DNA from: Staphylotrichum longicolle | Lineage: Eukaryota > Ascomycota > Sordariomycetes > Sordariales > Chaetomiaceae | Reading direction: 5' to 3' | Assembly: GCA_019096155.1 (NCBI GenBank) | Contig: JAHCVI010000001.1 | Span: forward strand, 7,192,001 to 7,256,000 | DNA: 64,000 nucleotides | Shown here: piece after piece, positions 34,651 through 44,070 of the stretch | How positions within the stretch are numbered: the stretch's first letter is position 1 | How the letters are laid out: each line of letters begins with the position of its first letter | The notes under the pieces: generated by a model | Database searches by the model: none | Seen by the model: only the letters and a program-made list of their open reading frames with translations | What the model was told of the DNA's origin: nothing | Position numbers and translations under genes: made by a program

Positions 34651-35458
34651 TTTGGATGATCTGCTTCCACGTCGCCGTCAGTGTCGGTGCCTCTTGTCGT
34701 CGGATCGTCGATTTCCGAATCTATCAATCGAACAACGTACCTGTGAGGATTGTGAAGAACAAGAGATGTCAATCAAGTTTAACCGCAAGTTGGGGCGGAG
34801 AAAGACTCTTCTTAGTTCCGGTCGGTGATGGCTGGTTCAGAGAAGTGAGCTAAGATCCGATTTATTTTGCAATTCTGCAATTGTGAGCCCGCAAATTTCG
34901 GCCCCACCTGTCACCTGACCTCTGGTGAAGCTTAGGGCAGATGGCTGCTGACGTAACGAGATTTGAACCCGGGGTCTTGGAAGGCCTGGGCGACCCACTT
35001 TGCAGAGGCCAAGACCCCGGAATCGGTGACACGTGCCTCCGGCGTCGTGCAGGCCAGGCTGGTCAGCAGCAAGGCAGCCCGGGCCGCAGGGCGGGACCGA
35101 CTCTCCGTTTGCTGCCTGTGGGGCCCTGACGCCCCCCTCCAGCAAGTTAAAAAGCGGCTGCTGGCCAACCTTGGAGCGCCCATCGATCACGCAAACTCTT
35201 TGTTTCCCTTCCAACAACCACCTCCGTTTGCCGCTGTGCGTCCCTCGTTCCCCCCTGGAACTCTCCACTCCAGCTCTCTCCGGAAGATCCTCTTATCCCC
35301 AAACCTTGGCGATTCTGGCGACTAGGAAGGGTGACTTGATCGCGAGCTGGGTTTGACGGTCCAATCTCGATGACTTGGCGGCAAGATTTGGTGTGAGGCT
35401 GGGGAGGGAATACGCAAACCGTGGCAACAAGGTCTCCAACCACGGCACATCGGTCACA
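34651..35458. other. Divergent intergenic region with nested inverted repeat
   Basis: Lies between P2 (minus) and SPT2 (plus). It contains the inverted-repeat element at 34944-35070. No protein gene is supported. Confidence 0.45.
34944..35070. repeat. Nested inverted repeat (127 bp), tRNA-like or MITE-like
   Basis: The outer arms are GCTGCTGAC (34944-34952) and its exact reverse complement (35062-35070). The inner arms are CCGGGGTCTTGG (34969-34980) and its exact reverse complement (35009-35020). On the minus strand the stretch also holds GGTTCAAATCT, close to a Pol III B box, and the outer arms could mimic an acceptor stem, but I cannot fold D and anticodon arms. No target-site duplication is evident. 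It could be a tRNA-derived relic, a small foldback element or a regulatory hairpin. Confidence 0.5.
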
Positions 35459-36712
35459 ATGCCGGTAAGCACAGACGCCACTCGCTTGCTCGGGTGTTTG
35501 ATGCTGACTATCCTTGGCTAGATTCTCGATTTGCTTGCATCAATCACCGGCGAAAAGCCGTCACCTTCGCCGTCGCCAAAACCCGTGTCCAGGCCGAGCG
35601 CAACATTACCCAAGCGGAAGGCCGAGGATGAGCTGCGCCCAGCAGGCGGGAAGGTTGCGCGCACGGAACCAGTTCCCGCGAAGCCTACACGACCGAATGG
35701 CAACCCGCCAAACCCATCCGCTCGGCCTACGGATCGCACGCTCGGCAGTTCCAGTGACAAGCAATCTCTGAAACCACGGCCTGCCGTCGATAAGAGGGCC
35801 TCAGACGATAAACCCAGCGCCGCTGGCCCAAGGACCGGGGCCACAGGGACGGCGACTGCGAACGGCAGCAAACCGCTGCCTTCGCGGCCCCTCGCCAACC
35901 GGCCAAGCCCTACAGAATCTGGCCCGCCGAAAAAGCGGTCCTATGCAGAGATCATGGCACGAGCAAAAGCAAACTCGGAGCAGAGGGTGTCGCTCGGGAA
36001 AATTCAGCACAAGACCGTTGAGCGGAGCATGACGATGAAGGAGCGCAAGGAGATGAAGATGGAGGAAGCGAAGAAGGCCAGGGTAGCCGCAAGAAAGCTT
36101 CCGACTGGTGCTGGGGCTAGTGCTGGGGCTGGGGGTGCCAGTCGACTCAGTCGTACGACCACGCCTTCGCGGGATGCCGCGAGGGCTCCTGCCCCCCGCA
36201 ATAGCTTGGCTGGATCCGCCGCGACCAACGCCAAGAAGACGGCTCCTGCTGAGGAGAAGAAGGTCAAGAAGGCGGCATTGGCTACCACGGGATACACGGG
36301 AACCGCGCGGCCCCGGCCGGGCGCGTCCACCTCGGCAAAACCTGGCGCCACAAGCCGGCCCGGTTCCGAGACCCGGTCTCGTGATCGACCTCGTTACGGC
36401 GGTCCTCTTTCGACTTCCCGGAGGAGGCATGAGGAGGACGAAGACCTGGACGATTTCATAGTTGATGACGAAGATGATGAAGAAGATCCGGGCTACGGAC
36501 AGGGCCGCCAGTATCGCTACGATTCATACGACGACGAGTCCGACATGGAAGCCGGAATCTCAGATATCGAGGACGAGGAGCAACAAGCCGACCGCTATGC
36601 GCGGCGTGAGGATTTGGAGCAAGAGGCCTTGGAGAAGCGGCTGAAGCGAGAGAAGGAGGAACGCAAGCGCAAATTCCTCGACGCGGCCAAGTCCAAGGCT
36701 GGTAGCCGCTGA
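35459..36712 (+). CDS. SPT2: SPT2 chromatin protein (histone H3-H4 chaperone)
   Basis: Exon 1 is only ATGCCG (35459-35464), followed by a 57-nt intron with branch GCTGAC; exon 2 (35522-36712) gives a total of 398 residues starting MPILDLLASITGEKPSPSP. The middle is basic and disordered (SYAEIMARAKANSEQR, MKERKEMKMEEAKK). The C-terminal SPT2 domain is clear: EDEDLDDFIVDDEDDEEDPG, ESDMEAGISDIEDEE, then EKRLKREKEERKRKFLDAA. Spt2/Sin1 binds H3-H4 and DNA at transcribed genes and suppresses cryptic transcription. The next ATG choices would lose the conserved N-terminus, so the two-codon exon is preferred. Confidence 0.88.
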
Positions 36713-37484
36713 TCGGGGTTAACCGGGGCCACTATTTCAGTGAGGATCAGGCAGGTGACTGGCTGCCAGGATGCATACGGGGGACAAGAGTGGCTGGAGT
36801 TTTTCTTGTGTTTTTCGTGGTTTTTGTTCCTGGGAAGCACGGGGGTTTGTGGCGTTGACATTTGCTTAGAGGGGACATTCATCAACATGTTGCATCGGCA
36901 TGGAGTCTAGGGTTTGCAGCGGGATGCAGGAGATATCCAGCAGAGTTTGTATTCAGGATGTATTTGTTCAGTCTCTATGGATAAGTCACTGGCAGAGCAC
37001 CCGCATCTTCTCGGCGTTTCCCTGTGATGAGCATGTCCTTGACGGTGCGGAGTCTGTTGCGCGGCTCAACGCCCTGCAGGGGCACGGGCGGGTATCCGAT
37101 GTGGACGTCCTCTGATTTCGGCAGCTCCCGTCTCCCCACCCTTCCAACGCAGGGCTGCAGGTCGTCTGGAATGACGACGGTGAGGCTGGAAGCTGCAGGG
37201 CTGCTGCTGATGGAAGGAACAGTGGAGAATCAGGTTCAAATCATCCAGCCAATGAGCAGCTGTGCACTCTCCCACCCAAAGCCCCACCAAGCGCCTGCCA
37301 CCTGGAGTCCGATAAGCCCTTTGATTTTTTTATCGGTGAACAACGTCCTTCAGCACGCGCCCAGATTGAACCCCATCCCTCCCCAAAGGTCCAAGGTATA
37401 TCCGGCCAACTCGTACCCCCAACTGTAGGGACTGTTGTCAACCCTTGAGTATCCAAGTCCCTTCCGAGGGCATCGGCAGTCAAT
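36713..37484. other. Intergenic region upstream of NSA2
   Basis: 3' UTR of SPT2 and promoter of NSA2. No supported ORF. Confidence 0.4.
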
Positions 37485-38911
37485 ATGGTCAGCAACCCCC
37501 TTCTCGGAGCCACCATGGCAAAACAGCTTGAGCCTAGCTAACCATCCTTCTTCCTCCGACTCCAGCCCCAGAACGAGTACATCGGTATGCTCCCTTTCCG
37601 AATTCACGATGGCCGCCCTTTTTCCATAGCTCCTCCCTCTCATCGCTATCGAACCACAAGCCCCATCTAACCCGGCCGCCCCCTCACAGAGAGACACCGC
37701 AAGCTCCACGGCAAGCGCCTCGACCACGAGGAGCGCGCCCGCAAGAAGGCCGCCCGCGAGGGCCACAAGCAGAGCGAGAATGCCCAGAACCTGCGCGGCC
37801 TGCGGGCCAAGCTGTACGCCAAGCAGCGCCACGCCCAGAAGATCCAGATGCGCAAGACCATCAAGCAGCACGAGGAGCGCAACGTCAAGGGCGCCCCCGC
37901 CGAGAAGGAGCCCACCGAGGCCATCCCCGCCTACCTGCTCGACCGCGCCAACCCGACCACCGCCAAGGCCTTGAGCTCGCAGATCAAGAACAAGAGGGCC
38001 GAGAAGGCAGCCCGCTTCGCCGTGCCCATCCCCAAGGTCAGGGGTATCAGCGAGGAGGAGCTGTTCAAGGTGTACGTGTTGGAAGTCTGTTGAGGCTGGG
38101 TTGCTGGAGATGGGGCTGACGGAGAGAACAGGGTCAAGACTGGCAAGAAGGTTCAGAAGAAGGGTGCGTTTCTCTTTTTGTTGGTGATGCTGTAGTGCTG
38201 TCGGGCTGGATGCTAACTTTGTGAAACAGGGTGGAAGCGTGTTGTTACCAAGGTTGGCTCGGCTGGACAATCAGACTCAACAGGGACGATGCTAACTTCT
38301 CCAGCCGACATTTGTTGGGCCCGACTTCACCAGACGGCCGGTCAAATACGAACGTGAGTCTCGGCCGAGACACGTCACACCCGCAACGGTGAAAGAGGAG
38401 CTAACATCGTGCAGGCTTCATCCGGCCTATGGGTTTGCGTTACAAGAAGGCCAACGTCACCCACCCGACCCTCAACGTCACAGTCCAGCTCCCGATCCTG
38501 GGCGTCAAGAAGAACCCCAGCAACCCTCTGTAAGTTGTCCAGACCCAGTCACTGTAAACTATCCAGCTAACTCTGCTCAGGTGTATGCCATGCTACCCTT
38601 TGACTCGCTCTTAGCCAACGATACTAACCCTGTAACAAGATACCCAACTTGGTGTTCTGACCAAGGGCACAATGTATGTTTTACCCGCTCTTCACTCTCA
38701 GCAGGGTCTTTGCTAACCAGTCCCAGCATCGAGGTCAACGTCTCCGATCTTGGTATCGTCACGGCTTCGGGCAAGATTGCCTGGGGCCGGTACGCGCAGA
38801 TCACAAACAACCCAGAGGTATGCCTTTATGTCCCGATGACTGTCTTGGTTGTGAGATGCTGACAAGTTTAAATAGAACGATGGCTGCTTGAACGCTGTTC
38901 TCCTGGTATAA
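37485..38911 (+). CDS. NSA2: Ribosome biogenesis protein NSA2, eleven exons
   Basis: Exons: 37485-37487, 37566-37584, 37690-38071, 38132-38163, 38230-38252, 38305-38353, 38415-38529, 38581-38582, 38640-38673, 38727-38817 and 38876-38911. They sum to 786 nt, 261 residues, the length I remember for yeast Nsa2. The protein starts MPQNEYIERHRKLHGKRL, continues EERARKKAAREGHKQSE, RFIRPMGLRYKKANVTHPTL, QLPILGVKKNP, YTQLGVLTKGT and ends NDGCLNAVLLV, matching the family throughout. Nsa2 is a nuclear pre-60S assembly factor needed for 27SB pre-rRNA processing; its C-terminal domain resembles ribosomal eS8. Exon 1 holds only the start codon. Exon 8 is 2 nt (GT) and is required to read PLYTQLGV in frame; both flanking introns have donors GTAAGT/GTATGC and branch points GCTAAC/ACTAAC. 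Confidence 0.95.
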
Positions 38912-40202
38912 TGTTGCTTGGGTTTTGAGGCTGCGTGTCTTTGGGTGGGGGTTGGCAAGACAGGAAAAAGCTGGCATGGTAACGGCGTCTGGTGTTAGAG
39001 AGGGTTGACCCGATATTCTACAATGTGATGTTTTTTGGGGCCAAACTGGGTTGTCTTGCACTGCAGGTTTAGCGCCGTCGTGATTATGCAGAGTACCAAC
39101 CAAAGAGGGGACGGGCATATGTCGAGTCGTTGTGGCATTCCTGGGCCGACGGATGGGCCAGATATTCTGTGTTCTGTAACACCGGATGCCAACAATCGAG
39201 ATGACAAACAGGGCGTCGCTCTCTAGTCTATCGTCCAGTTTGAACACCTGTGGCTTGGGGACAAAATTACCTGCCGCCTTCCTTGTCAAATTCAAAGCAT
39301 GTTTACTGGTGAACCCGACACAAAGATACCCCAGTCACAATGCACAATGGGCAGGAGGCAGTAAGCAATACCTACCTATCTTGCTAATTGCTGTGCCTAT
39401 CAGGAGCACCTAACTCAACGGCTCTTCTTGCGGCGTCAGGATGGCAACTCTCTCTGGTGCTGGAAGGTCGACTCGAGAGCTGGCGACAAAGCAGGCTTTC
39501 AAGCTGCTCCAGATTGTGAGTTGCACGTGATGGGCATCTGCAATGGCAGCGTAGTGGCTGATGTCGACAGGAGGTCTCAATACTGAGGCAGGATGGTGTT
39601 CAGGACACAGTCAGTAGAGCCATGCCGGTTGATTCTCCTGAAATTCCTCGTTGTGTCAACGGAGGGCAACGGTATGCAAAACGCCTCTTTAAAAATCTTT
39701 GAAAGCCTGAGAGGTTTAGGCCGTCATAAATCGTACCGGCTGGAGTAGTTCTGCAGAAGGGTAGAAAGGGTATTGCCAGGTCAGAGTTTCAATCTCGGTG
39801 AAGGCAGATGCATGTTTGCTCCGAGGGTTTTGGTAGAAGGGTTCTTGACGGCAATTAAGACGAGAGCGATAGGACTGGGTGCCTTTGGGGTGGAGATTAT
39901 TCCAAGTGTCAAATGTACTCAACTAGTAGTTGACTGGCCGGCGCGGAAATAAGGGGACGACGCAAAAGTGACAAGAATGAGTACAAAAAATGTGCGTCCA
40001 TTAAAACGTCTAATTCATGGTTCATGATGGTTCATACAAATGCATTTCTAAAACACGTTTCCAGAGAATAAGCAAAGAAGTCTTGGCAAATATAAACAAG
40101 TTGGAAAAAAAAAAACAAAAAGAAAGAAACCGACGCGGTGGTGTCCCAGATCCCTTGGCTGATGGGACGACGACGGGCGTGGCAGCGGAGGGACATGCGT
40201 GG
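38912..40202. other. Intergenic region
   Basis: About 1.3 kb between NSA2 and the F-box-like gene. It is AT-richer than the flanks. The only candidate I retained is the small spliced ORF at 39441-39702. Confidence 0.4.
39441..39702 (+). CDS. Possible small spliced ORF, 68 aa, unknown
   Basis: ATG at 39441 gives MATLSGAGRSTRELATKQAF and LLQI; a GT-AG intron 39516-39570 (donor GTGAGT, branch GCTGAT, acceptor GACAG) joins in phase 0 to a 43-codon exon ending KRLFKNL. No domain or targeting signal is visible. Support is only the splice signals and the open frame, so it may be non-coding. Confidence 0.22.
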
Positions 40203-41432
40203 TCAACTCTCGTCGCTCCCACCAGCGGCGGATGACCCACCACCGCGGGTCGAGGCTGCCGTCGCCGCCGCCATCGCCCACGCCGTCGTCATCGTCGTCG
40301 TCCCAGACATCGATCTGGAACATCCACCCGTCCCCAACCCCCCCATCCGCATCCCCGTCCGCAACCCCCCTCCCCCTTGCTCTCCCCTCCCATCTCCTCG
40401 CCCTCTACCGCCTCCACCTGCTGCTCTTCCTCCGCCGCCCTCACCATCCCCTCCATCACCTCCTCTTCCGGAAATGCCTCCCACAAGCAGTGTCTCAGGG
40501 GCTGCAACACCCCGTCCAACCCACTGCCCCAAGCCCACATCCTGCCCATCACCGCCCAGCAGCCTGTCCAACATCGCCCTCAACCTCGCAGTCCTGGCAA
40601 AAGCAGCCTCAGCCTGAGCAGCAGCGGCTGCCGCTGCTGCGTCATCCGCATCCGCACTCTCCTCCTCCCCCTCCTGCCCCTCCTCGTCGTCCTCGTCCTC
40701 CTCTTCGTCCGGCAAAAACACCTCCAGCGCCACCGACCCCCTCTGCAGGTACACCTCCTGCACGCCCAGCACCTGCGCCGCCACGTCGTCCACCGCGGCG
40801 GGCAGCGCGCCGACGCCGCCGCCGCCGCCGAGATACGCCGTGCCGACGCACACGACGAGCAGCTCCAGACACGCGACGTCCAGGGCGCACAGGCCCGCGA
40901 GGAACGCCTGCCGCGCGAGGTGGGTGGGCGCGTCCTCGAGCCCGTCCCAGTCCGCGTCCGGGTCTGAATCCACTGGACGCTGCGGCGGGTCCGTGTGCCG
41001 GAAGTAGGCGCCGCAGTCGGCCATGCGGTCGACGAGCTGGCAGGCGCGCCGGAGGCGGTCGACGAGGCGGGCGGTCTGCGTCCGGGTGAGGCGGGCGTGG
41101 AGGCTGATGTGGAGGACGGGCGTGAAGAAGGGGTGGCCCGGGACGAGCAGGCGGTCGATGGTGGCCGCGCGGTACTCGAGCTCCTGGACGGCGCCGTAGG
41201 TCAGGGGCTGCAGGAGGGGGCCGTCCGGGTTGGCGGAGCGGAGGATGGGCCGGGTGAGCGGGCGGAGGGCCGGGTCGGCGATCAGCCGGCTGATTTGGGC
41301 CTTGGCGATGGACTGCTCGTAGGCCTTGAGGAGGGCGTAGTTGGCCCGGCAGGTGAGCATCAGGGAGCGGATGGAGGCGGCGTCCATCTGCTCCGCGATG
41401 AGGAGGGTGATGTCAGCGTTGAGGAGAGCCAT
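40203..41432 (-). CDS. F-box-like hypothetical protein, C-terminal frame doubtful
   Basis: Starts MALLNADITLLIAEQMDAAS followed by IRSLMLTCRANYALLKAY, the pattern of a divergent F-box (hydrophobic helix, then L.L...C). The central part (residues about 70-240) is globular and unrecognised. An acidic tract DEEEDEDDEEGQEGEEES follows at about 262. The open frame runs to 409 residues, but after about position 40555 it turns into Gly/Arg low complexity while a second frame reads PLRHCLWEAFPEEEVMEGMV and EEEQQVEAVEGEEM, and a third reads MFQIDVWDDDDDDGVGDG. These look more natural, so the real C-terminus probably runs through one or two frame changes (introns or indels). F-box proteins recruit substrates to SCF ubiquitin ligases; that role is inferred only. 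Confidence 0.5.
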   Translation of the reverse strand: MALLNADITLLIAEQMDAASIRSLMLTCRANYALLKAYEQSIAKAQISRLIADPALRPLTRPILRSANPDGPLLQPLTYGAVQELEYRAATIDRLLVPGHPFFTPVLHISLHARLTRTQTARLVDRLRRACQLVDRMADCGAYFRHTDPPQRPVDSDPDADWDGLEDAPTHLARQAFLAGLCALDVACLELLVVCVGTAYLGGGGGVGALPAAVDDVAAQVLGVQEVYLQRGSVALEVFLPDEEEDEDDEEGQEGEEESADADDAAAAAAAAQAEAAFARTARLRAMLDRLLGGDGQDVGLGQWVGRGVAAPETLLVGGISGRGGDGGDGEGGGGRAAGGGGRGRGDGRGEQGGGGLRTGMRMGGLGTGGCSRSMSGTTTMTTAWAMAAATAASTRGGGSSAAGGSDES

Positions 41433-42351
41433 CGCGACGGGTGATGGTTTTGTGTCCCCTTCGCTGTTCTTTTTTCTTTCTTTTTTCAAAGTACAATAAG
41501 CCTGCTACTGTTTGTGTAGCTGCCTTGAGTTTGTTGAACAATGAACAAAGATGTTGAGATGAGCGTGGACTCGGTGAGAGTGGATGTGAAGGGGCCAAAT
41601 GTGACAGAGTCTTGTGTTGAGAGAGAGTTTATCTGAAGCTGATCTGACCAGAAGACTTGGTGGACAGTTTGAGCAACAACGAGCAGTGAGGAGGCTGAAC
41701 TTGCAGAGGAATATATAGGTAGACGGGCGCGTGCTGATCGCAAGATTCTAGTAACCTTGCAGGGAAAAAGACACGTTCTAAATACGTCAACGAGCAACTA
41801 TCCCCGGGACAACTCAGCCTGCATGCAGTTCATCGTCTCAAGAAGACGCACCATGCCGGCGGCCCACGCATAACATGAAGAACCATACTCCATGAGGAGG
41901 TCCCGTGAGCGCCCGTCTCCACCCTGTTGATGCGTGTGCAAGGCTTTTGGGAAGAGACGAGCGTTGAAGTGCCCCGTCTTTGTGCATATAAACCACTTTC
42001 GCGGTTTCCATCCGCCCGCAGGTCCGCCAGTGGCCCTCGATGCACCCGAGCGGACCGATGCTTGGACTGCATATCCGGGTTTCATGTCGAGCCGTGCAGC
42101 ACCCTGTGGCATGTGGACTCCACTGACCATGGTCGACATGTCGCATCCTTCCTCCCTTGCCTGTTTGGCCATCATCACAGGGAGGCCGGCCCTAGCGCTG
42201 CGGTCCATGAACCCACTCGCTGGCAGCGAAACGGAACAACTTGATGGCGCGCTTGTGGTTGAGGCTCAGCGACGTGTTGCCGAAGGGGCGAGGAGCGCCA
42301 AGCCGCAAATGCATCTCATCGGAGAGCCATGATGGGCGCTGGCAAATTCGA
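41433..42351. other. Intergenic region
   Basis: Promoter of the F-box-like gene and 3' UTR of the glutaredoxin gene. A 136-codon minus-strand frame at 41798-42208 has no resemblance or splice support. Confidence 0.4.
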
Positions 42352-43198
42352 CTAGCCTGCCTTTTGAAAGCGTAGAGACACTTCAACCCGTTTTCCACTG
42401 AGCGAGGTGATCTTGTCGGCAAGAGTCTTCTCATCGTCCATCTTGGCGATGTCGTCACCGCCACCGATGCTGTTCCCGTCCACCATGACATTCGGTACCG
42501 TCTTCCGGCCCGTCATCTCTCCCAGCTTGGCTTGAAGCTTGGGTCCCAGTGGATGCTTGTCCAGCTCGACCACGTAGGGTGCGGGTTCAATGGTGTACCG
42601 GTCGAGCAGAATTCCCTTGGCTTTCTTGGAATAGGGGCAGTACGATTTGGAGAAGATGATAACTGGAAGGGACCAGGTCAGCACGCATGTTCCTGCTGAG
42701 GATGGCTCGGGCGGTTATACTTGGGGACTTCTTCAGGATCGCATTCAGCTCCGCCTTCACCTCACGGTCCTCTTCGGTTTCCTCCAGCTCCGAGCCAGGT
42801 TTTCCCTTTGGCGCTGGTTTCTTCTGTCCGCCCGCCGAGCTGCCCACTCCAATGACTTCCTCCGGGAACTCGGGCTTGTTGGGCGCCTTGGCCTTCGCGT
42901 TGTCCTTGGCCTTTTGCTCGGCCTGGCGCAGGCGGGCGGCCATCTCGCGGGCCAGGGCGGTATCATCATCGTCGATATCTCCGTCGGCGTCGACATCATG
43001 GTCAGCAATAACATGCTGCCCAGGCGCTGCAGCGGCGTGGCCCTTGCCCATGGCGTTCACGGTCTTGGAGTAGAAGTCTTGCAGCGACCGCGTGTCGGCG
43101 TCCCGGGAATGGCGGGCTTGCGAGGTGAAGAAGAGGAGGGTGACGACACCGGCCAGGACCAGGTACGTGAGCACGCGGAGGCGCCTTTGGGACGGCAT
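42352..43198 (-). CDS. Membrane-anchored glutaredoxin (Grx6/Grx7-like)
   Basis: Exons 43198-42721 and 42662-42352 join across a 58-nt GT-AG intron; 262 residues. The N-terminus (MPSQRRLRVLTYLVLAGVV then TLLFF) is a signal anchor, followed by an acidic, charged stem (about residues 30-155). The glutaredoxin domain has active site SKSYCPYSKKAKG at the intron junction, TVPNVMVDG for the glutathione-binding cis-proline, and GGGDDIAKMD. The CPYS active site resembles yeast Grx7 and keeps only the N-terminal cysteine, so a monothiol mechanism is expected. The signal anchor and stem place it in the ER/Golgi lumen, where these enzymes handle glutathione-mixed disulfides. Confidence 0.9.
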
Positions 43199-44070
43199 GG
43201 CGAGCAGTCGTTATCGTGTCGCCGAAGGTGTCAATACGAGCGAGGGAGAGAGAGAGTCGCAATCCGATCAACTCGGGAGTTGAGCAGCGCGGAATGGCCA
43301 ATGCGATCAGTCGAACTTCGTACACAGTGTCAATCAATGTCTTGCTGTCCTGTTACAGGGGTCCCGGTCGTGAAACTGCAACAAGCCGGATCCTGTAGCC
43401 TGGCTCAGTCGGGAATACTGGTAAACACTCGTCGCGTGGAAATCGACATTGCAACTTGCAAGGTCTCGAGAGACGTCAGGGGAACAGCTTCTGGCCATCC
43501 ACATCCTGGTCGCCACAACCAGAAATGGAGAAGCGGCTCCAGCGTTAATCTTCCGAAGCGGGGCCCTTGCAGGGGGGGGGGGGGGGGGGAACCCGGGGGC
43601 CTTGGCGATTGCTGGGCCAATGCTGGAACGTCAAAAACACCAAAAGTTGCATGTGCGCTTCCCATTCCCAGAAACGATCAGCACACAATCGTTCAGAGAT
43701 GACTAATTTCAACGCTCGACGACGAGGTAACCTATTCGTCTTGTTTCCAACGTTGCAAGATGTCTAGCCATCATGATATCACAGGATTCCCTCAGCTGAA
43801 TAATATGGAAAGCTTACAAATTTACCCTGGCCATGCTCTGCACAAGTTAACCCCGAAGGATTCGCGATTTACAACTCGCAGCCCATTCCGGCCTGTGTAA
43901 GTTTGAGTAGATGGCCAGATATATATCTGCCCTGGCTATCAAATACGATATGTGAATCACGACAAGTCCCCCGTTTTCATCTTCCCCATCCTCTGTCCAA
44001 CTCGTCTTCATAACCACACTCAAAGACAGATTACCCGTGGACCCCATCAAGCGCCACTCTTTCTTTCAAA
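43199..44070. other. Divergent intergenic region with G18 run
   Basis: Shared upstream region of the glutaredoxin (minus) and MDR (plus) genes. It includes a run of 18 G at 43572-43589. No ORF is supported. Confidence 0.4.
43572..43589 (+). repeat. Homopolymer G18
   Basis: Eighteen consecutive G between flanking A bases. The length could be misassembled; G runs can form quadruplexes. Confidence 0.85.

Noticed and set aside
34944..35070. tRNA gene on the minus strand
   Set aside because: A T-arm-like GGTTCAAATCT and a 7-bp acceptor-like pairing exist, but no acceptable D arm or anticodon arm can be drawn and the T stem has a mismatch. Kept only as an inverted repeat.
37350..38270. 306-codon minus-strand ORF over NSA2
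   Set aside because: Antisense to confirmed NSA2 exons and introns.
41798..42208. 136-codon minus-strand ORF
   Set aside because: Random-looking composition rich in Arg/Gly/Met, no domain, and overlapping frames of similar length on the other strand.
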